From RGIG3872 sp045660245 (GTDB lineage Bacteria > Bacillota > Clostridia > Christensenellales > UBA1242), in assembly GCA_045660245.1 (NCBI GenBank), contig JAZRDJ010000069.1, positions 1 to 22,133 of the forward strand: a DNA stretch of 22,133 bases, written 5' to 3'. Both the position numbers and the translations under genes were made by a program. The notes under the pieces were generated by a model that saw only the letters and a program-made list of their open reading frames with translations, was not told the origin of the DNA and searched no databases. Shown here one piece after another: positions 21,212 to 22,133 of this stretch. Each line of letters starts with the position of its first letter. Position 1 is the stretch's first letter.

Positions 21212-22133
21212 ATGGCAAAGAAAAAGTATGTTTACAATTTTTCTGAGGGCGACGCTACCATGAGAAATACTCTTGGTGGTAAGGGTGCCAACCTTGCTGA
21301 AATGACAAGAATTGGTCTTCCTGTTCCTCAAGGCTTCACTGTATCTACTGAAGCATGTACTGCTTACTACAACGACGGTAAGCAAATCAATGATGAAATC
21401 AAAGCAGAAATCTTTGAACATCTTGCAGATCTCGAGAAAACTTCTGTAAAGAAGTTCGGAGACAAGGAAAATCCTCTTCTTGTTTCTGTTCGTTCAGGCG
21501 CACGTGCGTCAATGCCTGGAATGATGGACACAATCCTCAATCTTGGCTTGAATGACGATGTTGTTGAAGCACTCGCTGTGAAATCTGGCAACCCAAGATG
21601 GGCTTATGACTGCTACAGAAGATTCATTCAAATGTTCTCAGACGTAGTTATGGTAGTGGGCAAAAAGTATTTTGAAAAACTCATTGACCAAATGAAGGAA
21701 GGAAAGGGCGTTGTTTATGACGTTGACCTCACTGCAGAGGATTTGAAAGAACTCGCTCAAAAATTCAAGGGTGAGTACAAAAATCAACTTGGGAAAGACT
21801 TCCCATCTGATCCAAGAGAGCAACTCTTTGAGGCAATCAAAGCAGTGTTCAGATCTTGGGACAACCCAAGAGCAAACATCTATCGTATGGACCACGACAT
21901 CCCTTATTCTTGGGGTACAGCGGTTAACGTTCAAATGATGGCGTTTGGTAACATGGGTGAAACTTCTGGTACTGGTGTTGCGTTTACTCGTAACCCTGCA
22001 ACTGGTGAAAAAGGTCTCATGGGTGAGTTCCTTTTGAACGCTCAAGGTGAAGACGTTGTAGCCGGTGTTCGTACGCCAATGCCTATTTCTAAAATGGCAG
22101 AAGTTTTACCAGACGTTTACAATCAATTCTTAG
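21212..22133 (+). CDS. ppdK: Pyruvate, phosphate dikinase, N-terminal part (runs off the window)
   Basis: The first 307 codons of a protein usually about 870-900 aa are present. The opening KKYVYNFSEGDATMRNTLGGKGANLAEMTRIGLPVPQGFT is the PPDK nucleotide-binding (ATP-grasp) start, with the GGKGANL loop. SVRSGARASMPGMMDTILNLGLND and the block from NIYRMDHDIP through GTAVNVQ to FTRNPATGEKGLMGEFL are diagnostic. PPDK interconverts pyruvate + ATP + Pi and PEP + AMP + PPi. In anaerobic Firmicutes it commonly acts in glycolysis or gluconeogenesis. ATG 21212 has AGGAG at 21199-21203 (8-nt spacing). Codon use is more optimised than in its neighbours (CTT, GGT, CGT), suggesting high expression. The His-phosphorylated and PEP-binding domains lie beyond the window. 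Confidence 0.97.
   Translation, partial: MAKKKYVYNFSEGDATMRNTLGGKGANLAEMTRIGLPVPQGFTVSTEACTAYYNDGKQINDEIKAEIFEHLADLEKTSVKKFGDKENPLLVSVRSGARASMPGMMDTILNLGLNDDVVEALAVKSGNPRWAYDCYRRFIQMFSDVVMVVGKKYFEKLIDQMKEGKGVVYDVDLTAEDLKELAQKFKGEYKNQLGKDFPSDPREQLFEAIKAVFRSWDNPRANIYRMDHDIPYSWGTAVNVQMMAFGNMGETSGTGVAFTRNPATGEKGLMGEFLLNAQGEDVVAGVRTPMPISKMAEVLPDVYNQFL

Overview
The window looks like chromosomal DNA of a low-to-moderate GC, Firmicutes-type (Clostridia-like, probably uncultured) bacterium. The reasons are the sequence-recognisable pair SpoIVFA-like/SpoIVFB-like next to rplU-prp-rpmA, an L27 with the cleavable N-terminal extension found in Firmicutes together with its protease Prp, an nfeD-floA-era-recO-ppdK series that follows Bacillus/Clostridium gene order, strong purine-rich ribosome binding sites, and clean TTGACA/TATAAT promoters. 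All convincing genes are on the + strand. No tRNA, rRNA, CRISPR array, transposase or integrase was seen. No gene-free gap exceeds 300 bases.

Region 1 (1-6186), housekeeping: the tail of a LytM/SpoIVFA-like protein, an M50 intramembrane protease of the SpoIVFB type, a B12-binding-type radical SAM protein (TIGR03960) with its partner DUF2344/TIGR03936, a protein I do not recognise (3701-4984) where rng often lies, then rplU-prp-rpmA with a long rplU leader and a strong terminator. obg, the usual next gene, is absent.

Region 2 (6187-13792), an accessory island: a giant (about 2070 aa) secreted or anchored right-handed beta-helix surface protein with about 59 Pmp/adhesin-like GG-A/G-I-Y/F-N repeats, and a 351-aa HEIAH putative metalloprotease. 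The promoter region of the giant gene carries an uninterrupted run of 11 G between its -35 and -10 elements, the arrangement expected of a phase-variable (slipped-strand) promoter. The island is bracketed by two copies of the same 32-bp terminator, one after rpmA and one after the metalloprotease gene. Its codon and base use looks more AT-rich than its neighbours'. This is the most interesting part of the window.

Region 3 (13793-16935), membrane microdomain genes: nfeD and floA (flotillin-like), then a membrane-anchored, lysine-rich protein of unknown function. floA and the last gene are separated by an intergenic element containing two 39-bp near-identical direct repeats.

Region 4 (16936-22133): era (ribosome-assembly GTPase), a 50-aa small protein, a histidine-phosphatase-fold protein that has lost key catalytic residues and is paired with a NUDIX hydrolase, recO, an acidic protein of unknown function, and the N-terminal 307 codons of ppdK (pyruvate, phosphate dikinase). 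Most of these units have their own recognisable promoter and terminator.
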